Below, piece after piece: positions 6,014 through 7,016 of a stretch of 7,016 nt of DNA (position 1 is the stretch's first letter; every line of letters begins with the position of its first letter). The notes beneath the pieces are model-generated. The model worked only from the letters and a program-made list of their open reading frames with translations, had not been told where the DNA came from and made no database searches. Source of the DNA: Thermoleophilia bacterium (GTDB lineage Bacteria > Actinomycetota > Thermoleophilia > Gaiellales > Gaiellaceae); NCBI GenBank assembly GCA_025933895.1, contig JAICZB010000127.1, positions 1 to 7,016 on the forward strand. Reading direction: 5' to 3'. The position numbers and the translations under genes were made by a program.

Positions 6014-6478
6014 ATGGGCCTCGACGACCGGAAGGCTCTGTCCGAGGAGCTCAGCGCAACGATCGAGGGCGCGGTCCGCGGCTGCGGGCTGGAGCTCGAG
6101 CTGCTCGAGCTGGTGAGGATGCGCCTGGCACAGCTGAACGGCTGCGCCCGCTGCCCGGATACACGTTCGAAGCATGAGCCTGCACGAGACAAGGAAAGGC
6201 CGCGGCAGCACCGGGTTGCCGCGCGGCGGGCGACCTCCTTCTGCACGGTGCGCGAGCAGGCGGCGCTCGCATGGTGCGAGGCGCTGACCACGCCGGTACA
6301 GACTCGCGTTCTCGACGACACCTACGCGCAGCTTGCCGCCGAGTTCGCGCAGGAGGAGATCGCAGCTCTCACCCTCGCGGTGGTCGCCGTCGACGGCTGG
6401 ACCCGGTTCCAGCAATACGCCGCTTCACGAGACGCGGCAGCAGCCGGGGACGAGCTCGCGGGTGTTCCCTTCAACTGA
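6014..6478 (+). CDS. AhpD-like / carboxymuconolactone decarboxylase-family protein lacking the catalytic His
   Basis: A 154-residue protein, the normal size for a single-domain AhpD-like member. The start at 6014 has AGAGGAGAG (5996-6004) 9 bases upstream; the frame is open further upstream but there it only reads through the tandem repeat. Family signature: AhpD proteins carry E-x11-C-x2-C-x3-H, which forms the peroxidase/disulfide centre. Here E32, C44 and C47 are in place (ELVRMRLAQLNGCARC), but the His position is R51 (CGT at 6164-6166); a His occurs three residues later (H54). The following part aligns without gaps to the usual pattern (SFCTVREQAALAWCEALT; LTLAVVAVDGWTRF), though the segment commonly reading AAWRE is AARRA (69-73). 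It may have altered chemistry or be drifting. Its neighbours, a small membrane protein upstream and an epimerase-type protein downstream, suggest a redox-related operon. Confidence 0.85.
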   Translation: MGLDDRKALSEELSATIEGAVRGCGLELELLELVRMRLAQLNGCARCPDTRSKHEPARDKERPRQHRVAARRATSFCTVREQAALAWCEALTTPVQTRVLDDTYAQLAAEFAQEEIAALTLAVVAVDGWTRFQQYAASRDAAAAGDELAGVPFN

Positions 6479-6494
6479 CCGGAGCCGCCAGCGA

Positions 6495-6707
6495 ATGCTC
6501 GACCGAGACTGGGAAGCGCCACGCGCTCGCTGCGCGTCGGCCGCAGATCTGCACGTCTGGTACGCAGACGAGCTTCAGCCCAAGGTCGCACGCGCGGCCG
6601 TCCAGGGCCGGATCGATCCCGCTCGCGCCTGCGAGCTGCATCGAGTCATGACCAATCTGCTCCAGTCGGCCGGCGTCCCGCACAGCGGAGCGGAGGCCTC
6701 GCGGTGA
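6495..6707 (+). CDS. Small hypothetical protein (70 aa) between AhpD-like and epimerase-type genes
   Basis: ATG at 6495, TGA at 6705-6707. GGAG at 6481-6484 lies 10 bases upstream, and the gap from the AhpD-like stop is 16 bases. The start of the next gene (GTG at 6704) overlaps its stop, as expected for an operon. The translation is soluble and probably helical, with segments DLHVWYADELQPKVARA, GRIDPARACELHRVM and TNLLQSAGVP; it has two Cys (13, 46) and two His in the helical part (20, 49). I do not recognise the family. The tight spacing and overlap argue that it is real and works with its neighbours. Confidence 0.6.
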   Translation: MLDRDWEAPRARCASAADLHVWYADELQPKVARAAVQGRIDPARACELHRVMTNLLQSAGVPHSGAEASR

Positions 6708-7016
6708 CCGTCTTCCTCGCGGGTGCCACAGGTGTTCTCGGCCGGGCGCTCATCCCGCGTCTTGTCGTCCGGGGACACCGCGTCCGCGCGATTGCGCGCC
6801 GTCGGCCACGTATCAGCCTCCCGGAGGGGGTCGAGTTGATCGAAGCCGACCTGCTCGCGGCGGACCTCCGCCGCCTGGTCGACGGATGCGACGCTGTCAT
6901 CCACATTGCGACCGCGATCCCATCCGATCCATCGACTCCGGGTGCGTGGGACGACAACGCCCGGCTTCGCACCTCCGGAACGCGGCGGCTGCTGGCTGCG
7001 GCCCTCGCCTGCGGTG
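6704..7016 (+). CDS. NAD(P)-binding epimerase/dehydratase-type protein (SDR superfamily), 3' truncated by window end
   Basis: GTG start at 6704 overlapping the previous stop (GTGA, 6704-6707), with CGGAGG at 6691-6696, 7 bases upstream. The 104 visible codons begin MTVFLAGATGVLGRALIPRL, containing the Rossmann nucleotide-binding motif G7-x2-G10-x2-G13. A second strand with basic residues follows (RVRAIARRRPR), which may favour NADPH, then VELIEADL and CDAVIHIATAIP, typical of strands 3 and 4 of NAD-dependent epimerase/dehydratase and atypical SDR proteins. The catalytic Tyr-x3-Lys region lies beyond the edge, so the reaction cannot be assigned. Co-location with an AhpD-like gene is a known theme in actinobacterial redox clusters. 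Confidence 0.85.
   Translation, partial: MTVFLAGATGVLGRALIPRLVVRGHRVRAIARRRPRISLPEGVELIEADLLAADLRRLVDGCDAVIHIATAIPSDPSTPGAWDDNARLRTSGTRRLLAAALACG

Noticed and set aside
5714..6415. Long minus-strand frame across the small-membrane-protein and AhpD-like genes
   Set aside because: It is antisense to an AhpD-like gene with a clear family signature and SD site; its translation shows no domain.
1..7016. CRISPR array, tRNA/rRNA genes, insertion-sequence ends, or a defence/toxin-antitoxin system
   Set aside because: No regularly spaced repeats, no cloverleaf with conserved tRNA boxes, no transposase and no terminal inverted repeats. The small genes show no recognisable toxin or antitoxin motifs.

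Overview
The window is high-GC bacterial DNA with densely packed genes, strong G/C bias at third codon positions, purine-rich Shine-Dalgarno (SD) sites and ATGA/GTGA stop-start overlaps. Together with the gene families present (multi-GAF histidine kinase, OmpR-type regulator, DoxX, AhpD-like protein, small actinobacterial-looking hypotheticals), this suggests an actinomycete-grade organism, possibly the soil class Thermoleophilia. The lineage is an inference from style and was not tested.

Layout: (1) At positions 1-373, on the minus strand, is the 5' part of an unrecognised gene leaving the left edge; its coding signal appears to change frame near position 68. (2) At 434-4802, on the plus strand, is a signalling block: a single-domain CheY-like receiver, a 188-base gap containing a hairpin, a 1005-residue soluble histidine kinase (PAS-GAF-GAF-GAF-PAS-HisKA-HATPase), and an OmpR/PhoB-type response regulator overlapping the kinase stop by 4 bases. 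(3) At 4873-5594, on the minus strand and converging on that block, a DoxX-family membrane protein is followed by a 66-residue hypothetical protein. (4) From 5832 to the right edge, divergent from DoxX, is a tight plus-strand cluster: a 47-residue single-span membrane protein, an AhpD/carboxymuconolactone-decarboxylase (CMD)-like protein, a 70-residue hypothetical protein, and the N-terminal part of an NAD(P)-binding epimerase-type protein cut by the window end.

The signalling block probably senses an intracellular small molecule, redox state or light-like cue through PAS and GAF domains, and passes phosphate to the OmpR-type regulator and perhaps to the free receiver. The right-hand block resembles the neighbourhoods of ECF41-group sigma factors, where CMD-like, oxidoreductase and epimerase genes cluster. 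No sigma factor is visible here; if present it would lie beyond the right edge.

I see no clear new defence or mobile system. The points most worth a second look are the AhpD-like protein, which keeps the Glu and CxxC of the AhpD signature but has Arg where the catalytic His should be; an almost perfect 15-base tandem duplication just upstream of it; three unrecognised or poorly known small proteins; and the apparent frameshift at the left edge. I found no tRNA, rRNA, CRISPR array or insertion sequence.
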